Source of the DNA: Microcoleaceae cyanobacterium UBA9251
Lineage (GTDB): Bacteria > Cyanobacteriota > Cyanobacteriia > Cyanobacteriales > Microcoleaceae
DNA length: 6,006 bases
Direction: 5' to 3'
NCBI GenBank assembly: GCA_003542015.1
Contig: DPLL01000050.1
Coordinates: forward strand, 1 to 6,006
Part shown: one piece after another, positions 1 to 5,851 of the stretch
How positions within the stretch are numbered: the stretch's first letter is position 1
Layout of the letters: every line of letters starts with the position of its first letter
Notes under the pieces: model-generated
Database searches by the model: none
What the model was told of the DNA's origin: nothing
What the model saw: only the letters and a program-made list of their open reading frames with translations
Program-made: the position numbers and the translations under genes

Positions 1-50
1 GGGAGTGGGGGAGAGAGGGGGAGGGGGAGAGGTAGAGGGAAAGATGGTGA
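1..50. repeat. G/A-rich low-complexity purine tract
   Basis: The first ~50 bases are almost entirely G and A on the + strand, with irregular GGGGAG / GAGAG units and only isolated T residues. It is not a clean tandem repeat. Similar G/A-rich tracts are found between genes in filamentous cyanobacteria, which is background knowledge rather than something shown here. The tract is cut by the window edge, so its full length is unknown. No reading frame is supported through it. Confidence 0.7.
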
Positions 51-122
51 AATGGGCCAAGATAGTTGCGATCGGCATTAAATAATCCTGTCGAAACGTG
101 ATAAATAATTAGATGTGTGTTC

Positions 123-130
123 GCGATCGC
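123..130. repeat. HIP1 octamer palindrome GCGATCGC (one of seven)
   Basis: This is the highly iterated palindrome of cyanobacterial genomes. Further exact copies lie at 1442-1449, 2053-2060, 2110-2117, 3167-3174, 3422-3429 and 4400-4407, all within coding sequence. Seven copies in 6 kb against a random expectation of about 0.1 is a strong taxonomic marker for cyanobacteria. Two copies, at 2053 and 2110, sit 57 bases apart in the repeat-coding part of the large gene. Confidence 0.95.
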
Positions 131-154
131 TGCTGGTTAGCGGTGGGTAAGGTG

Positions 155-172
155 CTGTGGCTTTAGCTACAG
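155..172 (+). other. Small hairpin in the leader region
   Basis: CTGTGGC (155-161) can pair with GCTACAG (166-172) in RNA, giving a 7-bp stem with one G-U pair and a 4-nt TTTA loop. No T-run follows, so it is not a standard intrinsic terminator. It could be a 5' leader structure if transcription starts upstream of 155, or it could be chance. Confidence 0.3.
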
Positions 173-304
173 TAAATATGCGATATCATGGAAAATGTCA
201 ATGCAAGACACTCACATCTAAGCTAGAGTCTGCTTAAACGGCTCGACTGGCGGTTTCACCAAAAAATCTAGCACAGTTCTCAAATTCACAATTTTCGGAG
301 ATCC

Positions 305-308
305 GAGG
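305..308 (+). promoter_or_regulatory. Ribosome binding site for the coiled-coil gene
   Basis: GAGG lies 7 nt before the ATG at 316, a good Shine-Dalgarno spacing, and it supports that start. It is the only clear ribosome-binding sequence in the operon; the downstream genes lack one at good spacing and are probably translated by coupling. Confidence 0.65.
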
Positions 309-315
309 TACAATC

Positions 316-924
316 ATGGCCGAAATAACTAAAGAAGAAATGCGCGAACGGCTGGGAAATATCGACCAGATCCGAGATATAATTTTCGGGGCGCAGCTTA
401 GAGAATACGACAATCGCTTCGACAAAATAGATTCCGACTTGTCGATGATGCAACAAGATATACAAGCTCGCATCGAACAGGTAAGAACAGTTCTTTCCAC
501 AGAAATGAGGACAGCATTTGATTCATTAGAGAAGAAAATCAAATCAATCACCTTAAATACCCAAGAAGAAAGCGCCGATCTGCGGCAGCAAATCGATCGC
601 ATTAACCGAAAATTTTCGAGCAGCATTGAAGCCCTCGATGAGGCTATAGACAATCAAACAGGTTCGATTCGTGACGAACTCTCTCAAACCAGAGAGCGGC
701 TGTCCGAAGAAACTCGCATTCTGAAAACACAAGTTTTTGAAGAACTCGATCGGCGCTTTTCTATGCTCAGAGAGGTGAAAGTTTCCAGAGACGATATGGC
801 AGAAATTCTGTTTGAACTTGGTATGAGGCTCAAAGGAACTGAATTTGCGCCGGAACTTAAAGGAGTTGCCGATAATAAGTTAAACAACGAATTTTTGTTA
901 CCGGAGCGCCACCATCACGGATAA
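316..924 (+). CDS. Coiled-coil protein of unknown function, first gene of the operon
   Basis: The 202-residue product is soluble and highly charged, with no signal peptide or membrane segment. Residues ~28-155 are a nearly continuous amphipathic helix rich in E, R, D, Q and S with heptad-like spacing of I/L/F/V, as expected for a long coiled coil. Two shorter blocks look less repetitive and more conserved in character: residues 10-25, containing RLGNIDQIRDIIFG, and 156-175, containing SRDDMAEILFELGMRLKG. The C-terminus ends in a natural ERHHHG tail. The ATG at 316 is chosen because of GAGG 7 nt upstream. The gene ends in tandem TAA codons (922-927), only 6 nt before the next gene. I recognise the style from uncharacterised cyanobacterial proteins but cannot name a family. 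By position it may be a scaffold or partner for the membrane protein and GTPase encoded next; that is inference. Confidence 0.85.
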   Translation: MAEITKEEMRERLGNIDQIRDIIFGAQLREYDNRFDKIDSDLSMMQQDIQARIEQVRTVLSTEMRTAFDSLEKKIKSITLNTQEESADLRQQIDRINRKFSSSIEALDEAIDNQTGSIRDELSQTRERLSEETRILKTQVFEELDRRFSMLREVKVSRDDMAEILFELGMRLKGTEFAPELKGVADNKLNNEFLLPERHHHG

Positions 925-930
925 TAACGC

Positions 931-3636
931 ATGGCTTTACCGAAAGAAGAACCGACGGTTGAAAATCAGTTAGAGGGTTTTGTTTCTAAACCAGACTCAC
1001 TCACTGCGAGTGCCGCAACTGATCTTGAACCGTTGCTGAATCTGCTGATAGAGCTCAAAATTGTTGCAGGTTCAGACTGGCAGAATGCAGAGTCTGAACC
1101 TGATAGCATTGATCAAAATCCTCAAGCTCAGGTACTCGGCGGCTTGAACGATTTGTTAGCTAATGAGGAAGTTGCAGCAAGTGTCAAGCCAGAAACCCTC
1201 GCTCCCTCACCTGATTCTAGCGATCCTCTGGCTTTTATAGACGAGTTCAAAAGTTGGCTATTCGTTACTGAGAAACTCACGAGTGCTGAACTGGAAAAAA
1301 ACTATTCCTCTGTTAATACTATAGATGTTTTGGCGATCGACCAGGCGGATTTAGACCAGGAATCGCAGCAGATTCAGGACTTGTCTAGCTTGAAAATTCA
1401 AGATGCTCCACAGGAAGTACAGACAAAAAAATCCGAGGAGGGCGATCGCAATTTAGAGAATTTGACCGAACCCGAAACCGAGATAGAACCCTCGGTAATT
1501 CCCCATCACCCCGTAGTTACAACAGCCTCATCACCACCAGAAACCGGATATTTAGATGCTGCGGTGGCTTCGGCTCTAGAAATGCCAAACTTGCTAGAAC
1601 CGCCGAGCGCGCTCGCGCGACCGACAGAGATATTGGGACAAATTAAACAGGATATAAATGAAGCCGACAGCGCGATGGAAATGCTGCAAAATCTGATGTT
1701 CGGCTCAAAAATATCAGATCTAGAGCAATTGAAAAATATCCTCGCAGAGAACGATTTGCCGGGAGTGCGGAACCTGATGGCAACAATCGACTACAAATTA
1801 GGAAAATTGGAGCACCAAATTTACGATCCCCAACAGTTAATCGCGCTGATCCTACCTTGGATAGCAGAAATTATCAGCCGCAAAATAGCTGATTCCAAGG
1901 AAGAAGTGGTGCAGGCGATAGTACCCATTATTGACGAAGTAATTAGGGGGAAAACTCAGGAAAATAAGCACGCAATGAGCGCCGCTATAGCTGAATTACT
2001 CCCCGAAGCACTTGCTCAACAAATACATAATTCTCCAGCAGAAATTGCTCATGCGATCGCCCCGGAAATCGGCATTGCAATTAAAGAGCAAATTCGCCTC
2101 GACAAAGAGGCGATCGCTCAAGCCCTAGCGCCGGAAATGGGCAAAGCGATTACAGCCCAAATTGAACTCGAACGCGACGCAATGGTGGATGCCCTCTATC
2201 CCGTAATTGGCAGTACGATCTCTAAATACATGGCAGAAGCTATCAAGACAATCAATGAAAAAGTGTCAAATGCCCTCAGCGTCGAAGGAGTTCAGCGCAA
2301 AATTCGCTCCAAAGTACAAGGAGTCTCCGAAGCCGAATTAATCCTCAAAGAATCAATGCCCTTTACCGTCCAAGCGGTATTCTTAATTCACAAGGCATCA
2401 GGCTTGGTAATTTCCGAAGCTCAACACTCAGGAAACTACCAGTTAGAATCGGAAATGGTAGCAGGAATGCTCACAGCTCTTCGCAGCTTTGTTAACGAGT
2501 GCATCATTCAGCCCGGAGAAATTTCCGAACTCAATCAAATTGAATATGGTGACTCCAAGATTATGCTAGAAGTAGCGGGATACTGCTACATGGCAGTCGT
2601 AATTAAAGGAGAACCGCCACCGTCGTTTATCGAGAAAGTCCGGCAAACAGTCAGTAATCTGATCCTAAATTACGCTAAATTAATTCATGAGTTTAACGGC
2701 GATCCCGATACGATACCGGAGTCGTTGCACCCGTATATCAAAAAATTATTTGACCAGCAGAACCAGCAAAAAATAACTCAAAAGCCGCTCGCCCTGATCG
2801 GTCTTTGCGGTGCAGCGCTGAGCTTAATTTTAGTACCTTGGGGAATCTATCAGTACCGCAGCAACATTGAGCGCAGCCTCGAAGCAAATGCCTCAGCAGC
2901 TTTAGCATCGGCTCCCGAATTAGCAGTTTATCGCTTAAACGTTGATGTGGAGGGCGAAACCTTAAAGTTAACCGGAAAGTTGCCAAATCCAGAATTGCGG
3001 ACAAAGGCTGAAAAAATAGCTGCATCAACTGCGCCAAATTTGAAATTAGATAATAAAATAGTCGCTGTAGATGTACCTCCAGATCCCGTTTTGACAGCGG
3101 CTGAGGTGCAGCGAATCACCGCTGTTTTGAACAAAATGGAGGGCGTGTCTATTTCTAGTCGGTATGGCGATCGCAGAGTTACAGTAGAGGGAACTGTGAT
3201 GCAGGATGCAGACGCTCAGAAAATTGCTCAGTCTCTCAAGCAAATTCCCGGAGTTCAGTCGGCGATCAGCACTGTTAAATTAAATCCGTTGAAAATTGCA
3301 ACCCGGATATATTTCGAGCAGGGAATAGCCAGATTGGACTCTGCACATCAAGAGACAATTGTCAATATCAAAGATTTTCTTAAACAGCATCCTCAAAAAC
3401 GTATTAAGATAATTGGTCATAGCGATCGCGTCGGTGAAGCTACCGCCAATCAGCAGTTGGCGCTGCTTCGCGCCGAAACAGTCCGAGATGCCCTCGTGCT
3501 GCAAGGAGTTGACCCGAAGCGCCTCCAAGTCCTCGGGTTCTCAAATCCTCCAGCCGACGTGGCACCAAATCAACCGCTACTGTTAAGCAGATGCGTGCTA
3601 TTTGAACCAATAACTAAGAGCATAAACGGCCAATAA
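931..3636 (+). CDS. Inner-membrane OmpA-family protein with 23-residue repeats, roadblock/longin-like domain and BON-like domains
   Basis: The 901-residue protein probably links a cytoplasmic signalling region to peptidoglycan. Residues 1-230 are acidic, Pro/Gln/Ser-rich and probably disordered, and 231-302 are helical. Residues 303-440 are six gapless 23-residue repeats. Residues ~475-585 read like a roadblock/longin-type domain (VFLIHKASGLVISE at 483-496, MLTALRSFV at 513-521, YGDSKIMLE at 539-547, AVVIKGE at 555-561). A single membrane segment follows at ~619-640. Two BON-like units lie at ~666-716 and ~722-784, and an OmpA C-terminal domain at ~789-894. The OmpA domain keeps GHSDRVG (Asp832) and LLRAE (Arg847), the positions that contact diaminopimelate in OmpA-type domains. 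With no N-terminal signal, the expected topology is N-in/C-out in the plasma membrane, not an outer-membrane porin. The ATG at 931 has no good Shine-Dalgarno sequence and follows the previous stop by 6 nt, suggesting translational coupling. The OmpA call is firm; the roadblock/longin call is moderate. Confidence 0.9.
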   Translation: MALPKEEPTVENQLEGFVSKPDSLTASAATDLEPLLNLLIELKIVAGSDWQNAESEPDSIDQNPQAQVLGGLNDLLANEEVAASVKPETLAPSPDSSDPLAFIDEFKSWLFVTEKLTSAELEKNYSSVNTIDVLAIDQADLDQESQQIQDLSSLKIQDAPQEVQTKKSEEGDRNLENLTEPETEIEPSVIPHHPVVTTASSPPETGYLDAAVASALEMPNLLEPPSALARPTEILGQIKQDINEADSAMEMLQNLMFGSKISDLEQLKNILAENDLPGVRNLMATIDYKLGKLEHQIYDPQQLIALILPWIAEIISRKIADSKEEVVQAIVPIIDEVIRGKTQENKHAMSAAIAELLPEALAQQIHNSPAEIAHAIAPEIGIAIKEQIRLDKEAIAQALAPEMGKAITAQIELERDAMVDALYPVIGSTISKYMAEAIKTINEKVSNALSVEGVQRKIRSKVQGVSEAELILKESMPFTVQAVFLIHKASGLVISEAQHSGNYQLESEMVAGMLTALRSFVNECIIQPGEISELNQIEYGDSKIMLEVAGYCYMAVVIKGEPPPSFIEKVRQTVSNLILNYAKLIHEFNGDPDTIPESLHPYIKKLFDQQNQQKITQKPLALIGLCGAALSLILVPWGIYQYRSNIERSLEANASAALASAPELAVYRLNVDVEGETLKLTGKLPNPELRTKAEKIAASTAPNLKLDNKIVAVDVPPDPVLTAAEVQRITAVLNKMEGVSISSRYGDRRVTVEGTVMQDADAQKIAQSLKQIPGVQSAISTVKLNPLKIATRIYFEQGIARLDSAHQETIVNIKDFLKQHPQKRIKIIGHSDRVGEATANQQLALLRAETVRDALVLQGVDPKRLQVLGFSNPPADVAPNQPLLLSRCVLFEPITKSINGQ
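1067..1102. repeat. Perfect 12-bp inverted repeat with 12-nt spacer, inside the large gene
   Basis: CAGGTTCAGACT (1067-1078) is matched exactly by its reverse complement AGTCTGAACCTG (1091-1102). The RNA could form a 12-bp stem with a 12-nt loop. It lies ~140 nt inside the coding sequence, in the part encoding the acidic disordered N-terminal region (about residues 46-58), where the protein sequence is little constrained. No T-run follows, so it is not an obvious terminator. Confidence 0.75.
1837..2250 (+). repeat. Six tandem 69-bp units encoding 23-residue helical repeats
   Basis: Residues 303-325, 326-348, 349-371, 372-394, 395-417 and 418-440 of the large membrane protein align without gaps at exactly 23-residue spacing. 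A hydrophobic residue opens each unit. The fourth and fifth positions are usually Ala/Leu plus Ile/Leu, and Pro is the seventh in five of six units (Pro309, 332, 378, 401, 424; Glu355 in unit 3). Hydrophobic residues recur through the rest of the unit, and most units end charged (KEE, KEA, RDA). Units 4 and 5 are the most alike (IAHAIAPEIG and IAQALAPEMG). The DNA has diverged, so this is an old protein repeat rather than a recent DNA duplication. Two of the HIP1 sites lie in it. Confidence 0.85.
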
Positions 3637-3638
3637 CT

Positions 3639-4175
3639 ATGTCAGTTACTATATCTAAAAAAATGTGCATGATCGGGGATTTTGGCGTGGGTAAAACCAG
3701 CTTAATCCGCCGTTTTGTCGATCGGCAATTCAGCGACCAGTACCTGTCCACTGTCGGAGTAAAAATTTCCCGCAAAAGCGTAGAATTATCAGGTGTAAAA
3801 CAGCGGGAAGACATCACAGCCCAGTTGCTGATTTGGGACTTAGAAGGGCATACCAAATTCAAAGGAATCGCCCCGACTTACTTGCAGGGATCAGGCGGCG
3901 TTTTAATAGTTGCTGATGTCAGCCGCTCAGAAACTGTCGAACGAATTTCCGAACACATTCAGCTTTTTTCTTCAGTTAACCCTAAAGGATCAATTATCAT
4001 CGCTTTGAACAAAGTAGACTTGATTGACGAAGAAAAATTGGCACTGCTAGTGGACATTGCCCATTCCCTAAGTCAAGACAAAGTAATAGCAGTTTACACA
4101 ACATCTGCGAAAACAGGCAAAGACGTTGATGAAATTTTTCATAAACTAGCTTATACAATGGTAGAACAAGCATGA
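3639..4175 (+). CDS. Ras/Rab-like small GTPase
   Basis: The 178-residue length is that of a single small G domain, and all five G motifs are visible. G1 (P-loop) is GDFGVGKTS at residues 13-21 and G2 is Thr38 in STVGVKI. G3 is WDLEGH at 66-71, G4 is NKVD at 124-127 and G5 is TSAK at 155-158. The order and spacing resemble eukaryotic Rab proteins and the bacterial Ras-superfamily (Rup/MglA-like) GTPases. In Rab proteins G3 reads WDTAGQ; here Ala is Glu69 and the catalytic Gln is His71, so intrinsic GTP hydrolysis may be slow or depend on a partner. There is no C-terminal prenylation Cys. The ATG at 3639 lies 2 nt after the upstream stop; Met9 or Met11 are possible later starts, but the first keeps the usual short lead to the first strand. 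No good Shine-Dalgarno is seen. The adjacent roadblock/longin-like domain is a natural candidate regulator or anchor; this is inference. Confidence 0.93.
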   Translation: MSVTISKKMCMIGDFGVGKTSLIRRFVDRQFSDQYLSTVGVKISRKSVELSGVKQREDITAQLLIWDLEGHTKFKGIAPTYLQGSGGVLIVADVSRSETVERISEHIQLFSSVNPKGSIIIALNKVDLIDEEKLALLVDIAHSLSQDKVIAVYTTSAKTGKDVDEIFHKLAYTMVEQA

Positions 4176-5746
4176 ACCTCTTGTTGAAAAAACTCCTAAG
4201 CCCGCGACAAACGGAGTATTTTATTGTCAATGAAAATTTCATCATTCAGGAAACCTCCGCTTCTGTGCAGCGGTTTGCCGACATTTCCGGCGACCCTATA
4301 CCCGGTGCAGATGCTCGCGTCAGTTTTCCTGAATTAATTGGCATTGAAAATATCCTGATGTCTATCATCATGAAACGGATACCGAGTTTTGAAGTCAAAG
4401 CGATCGCTCGCTTTGCGGACAATAATGATCCTTTATATTTTGATCTGTTAGCAATCGAAAATGAAAAGGAACAAGGAGATGTGCCAAGTGAATTGCTAAT
4501 TTTGATTGCAGATGTTACCGAGAAAATGGTAATGAAGCAATCCTTGATCCAAAGAGCTAATGAAGCTAATCTTTTAGTCAGCGCCTTAGCGGCTTCTAAA
4601 GATTATATAGATCAAGTTATTAGCTCGATGGGCGATGCTTTGTTGGTGACAACAAACTTAGGAATTATCCAGACAGTCAATCAATCGGCACAATTGTTAT
4701 TTGGATACAGCGAAACTGAATTGATCGACCAGCCCCTGTCTATGATTCTCGTAGAAGAAAAATTACTTTACCAAGCTAGGCACCGCTATATTGTGTCTCA
4801 AAAAGAGCTGCTCAGAGAAATGGAACTAATCTGTAAGACTCAAACAGGAGCAGAAATTTGGGTGGAATTTTCCTGTGCGGCAATTCAGACAGAATTTAAA
4901 GGGATGCACGATTTTGTCTACATAGGTAGAGACGTTACAGAACGCAAGCAACAAGAAATAGAAATTCGTCGGTCTCTAGCAAGAGAACAGGAACTCAGAG
5001 CAGTAAAATCTCGCTTTTTTTCGATGCTTGCTCACGAATTCGGCAATCCTTTAAATACAATCTTGTTTTCTACTCAAATTCTCAAAGAATACGGCGATGA
5101 TCTCGAAGTACAGGAAAAAGAAGAATACCTCGAACACGTTCAATCAGCATCTAAACACATGGCTCAGCTATTAGATGATGTGCGGTTGCTCAGCAGTGCA
5201 GAAGCAGGGAAACTGAAATTCAATCCCGCACCAGTTGACTTGAAAAAATTTTGCAGTGATTTAGTAGAATCAATCAAAATTAGTTTCGGAAAAAATCATG
5301 CAATTTGCTTTATTTACAGGCCCCTACTCTCGCGGGTGAGATTAGTTAACGAATCCTCTGATGATACTCAATACTTGCCCACAATGGATCAAAAATTGCT
5401 GCGGCACATCTTGACAAATTTGCTGTCAAATGGGATCAAATATTCGCCGATGGACAGCCAGGTTTATTTGGAGTTACATTGTTATAATGAGGAAGCTATA
5501 TTTAAAATTAAGGATGAAGGAATTGGCATTCCGATAGAAGACCAAGAACAACTGTTTGAATCTTATTACCGGGCTCAAAATGTAGGAAAAATACCCGGCA
5601 CAGGACTGGGCTTATCCATAGTCAAGCAGTGTGTAGACTTACACGGCGGTCAAATCGAATTTTCCAGCGGAACCGGGTTAGGTACTACTTTCATAGTAAC
5701 AATTCCATTTTACCAAAAGTTTGGGTGGAGCGTAGCGGAGGGCTAA
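4172..5746 (+). CDS. Soluble PAS-PAS sensor histidine kinase
   Basis: The 524-residue protein has no membrane segments, so it is probably cytoplasmic. A PAS-like domain at ~15-118 ends in the typical IADVTEK. A helical linker (~118-147) joins it to a second PAS domain at ~148-262 that starts ISSMGDALLV and ends GRDVTERK. The HisKA dimerisation helix at ~277-345 has phospho-acceptor His288 in LAHEFGNPLN. The HATPase_c domain at ~400-513 shows an N box (Asn416, Asn420, then IKYSP), G1 DEGIGIP at 448-454, an F box (LFESYYRA, 461-468) and G2 GTGLGLS at 476-482, so it should be catalytically competent. The H box has Gly-Asn where HEFRTPL-type kinases have Arg-Thr. The start overlaps the GTPase stop by ATGA, suggesting coupled translation. 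No receiver domain or response regulator is encoded in the window. The last 11 residues (514-524) lie beyond the usual end of the HATPase fold and may derive from a neighbouring mobile-element end. Confidence 0.95.
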   Translation: MNLLLKKLLSPRQTEYFIVNENFIIQETSASVQRFADISGDPIPGADARVSFPELIGIENILMSIIMKRIPSFEVKAIARFADNNDPLYFDLLAIENEKEQGDVPSELLILIADVTEKMVMKQSLIQRANEANLLVSALAASKDYIDQVISSMGDALLVTTNLGIIQTVNQSAQLLFGYSETELIDQPLSMILVEEKLLYQARHRYIVSQKELLREMELICKTQTGAEIWVEFSCAAIQTEFKGMHDFVYIGRDVTERKQQEIEIRRSLAREQELRAVKSRFFSMLAHEFGNPLNTILFSTQILKEYGDDLEVQEKEEYLEHVQSASKHMAQLLDDVRLLSSAEAGKLKFNPAPVDLKKFCSDLVESIKISFGKNHAICFIYRPLLSRVRLVNESSDDTQYLPTMDQKLLRHILTNLLSNGIKYSPMDSQVYLELHCYNEEAIFKIKDEGIGIPIEDQEQLFESYYRAQNVGKIPGTGLGLSIVKQCVDLHGGQIEFSSGTGLGTTFIVTIPFYQKFGWSVAEG

Positions 5747-5772
5747 AGCCCCGTCCTTCTAGGACGGCTTTA
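5744..5772 (+). terminator. Strong hairpin at the end of the kinase gene (terminator and/or IS200/IS605-type end)
   Basis: CCGTCCT (5751-5757) pairs with AGGACGG (5761-5767) around a 3-nt loop. TAAAG (5744-5748) pairs with CTTTA (5768-5772), leaving a CC bulge on the 5' side, for 12 pairs in all. The stem begins in the kinase stop codon. The following TTTAATTTCTAT is T-rich but broken, so it could be a modest intrinsic terminator for the operon. The GGGCTAAAGCCCCGTCCTTCTAGG style of hairpin also resembles end structures of cyanobacterial IS200/IS605-type elements, and a tnpB gene starts 80 nt further on. Confidence 0.6.
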
Positions 5773-5839
5773 ATTTCTATAAAGTGTAAATAATTATTAA
5801 ACATACGCACTTTTTAAACACAGTGATTTGTAAAAATGA

Positions 5840-5845
5840 TAGAAT
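5840..5845 (+). promoter_or_regulatory. Possible -10 element of tnpB
   Basis: TAGAAT lies 6 nt before the tnpB ATG at 5852. If it is a real -10, transcription would begin at or next to the start codon and the message would be nearly leaderless, in keeping with the absence of a Shine-Dalgarno sequence. No good -35 is seen at 17 +/- 1 nt upstream, so this is tentative. Confidence 0.3.
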
Positions 5846-5851
5846 AATGGC

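Larger units (their letters stand above)
51..315 (+). other. Non-coding leader region upstream of the four-gene operon
   Basis: No gene on either strand is convincing here; the reverse-strand frame that enters from position 653 is a shadow of the first operon gene. The region contains a HIP1 site at 123-130, a small hairpin at 155-172 and a Shine-Dalgarno-like GAGG just before the first start codon. The operon promoter should lie here, but no -35/-10 pair with good spacing stands out. TAGAGT at 224-229 is a possible -10 without a recognisable -35 partner. Confidence 0.5.

Noticed and set aside
157..170. NtcA-like motif GTG-N8-TAC in the leader
   Set aside because: The first half is GTG rather than GTA, and no -10 of the TAN3T type lies 20-24 nt downstream; the match is what chance would give.
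234..653. Reverse-strand 139-codon open frame over the coiled-coil gene
   Set aside because: Its product is a Ser/Arg/Ile-rich shadow of the + strand gene with no recognisable domain and no ribosome-binding site; the + strand gene is clearly real.
2053..2117. Two GCGATCGC sites 57 bp apart as a possible operator pair
   Set aside because: HIP1 is scattered through the window mostly inside genes, so the pair is explained by genome-wide abundance and by the protein repeats, not by local regulation.
2738..3037. Reverse-strand 99-codon frame inside the OmpA-family gene
   Set aside because: It lies antisense to the membrane segment and BON-like region, and its translation has no family resemblance.
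3997..4245. Reverse-strand frame across the GTPase/kinase junction
   Set aside because: It overlaps two well-supported + strand genes and has no domain or initiation signal.
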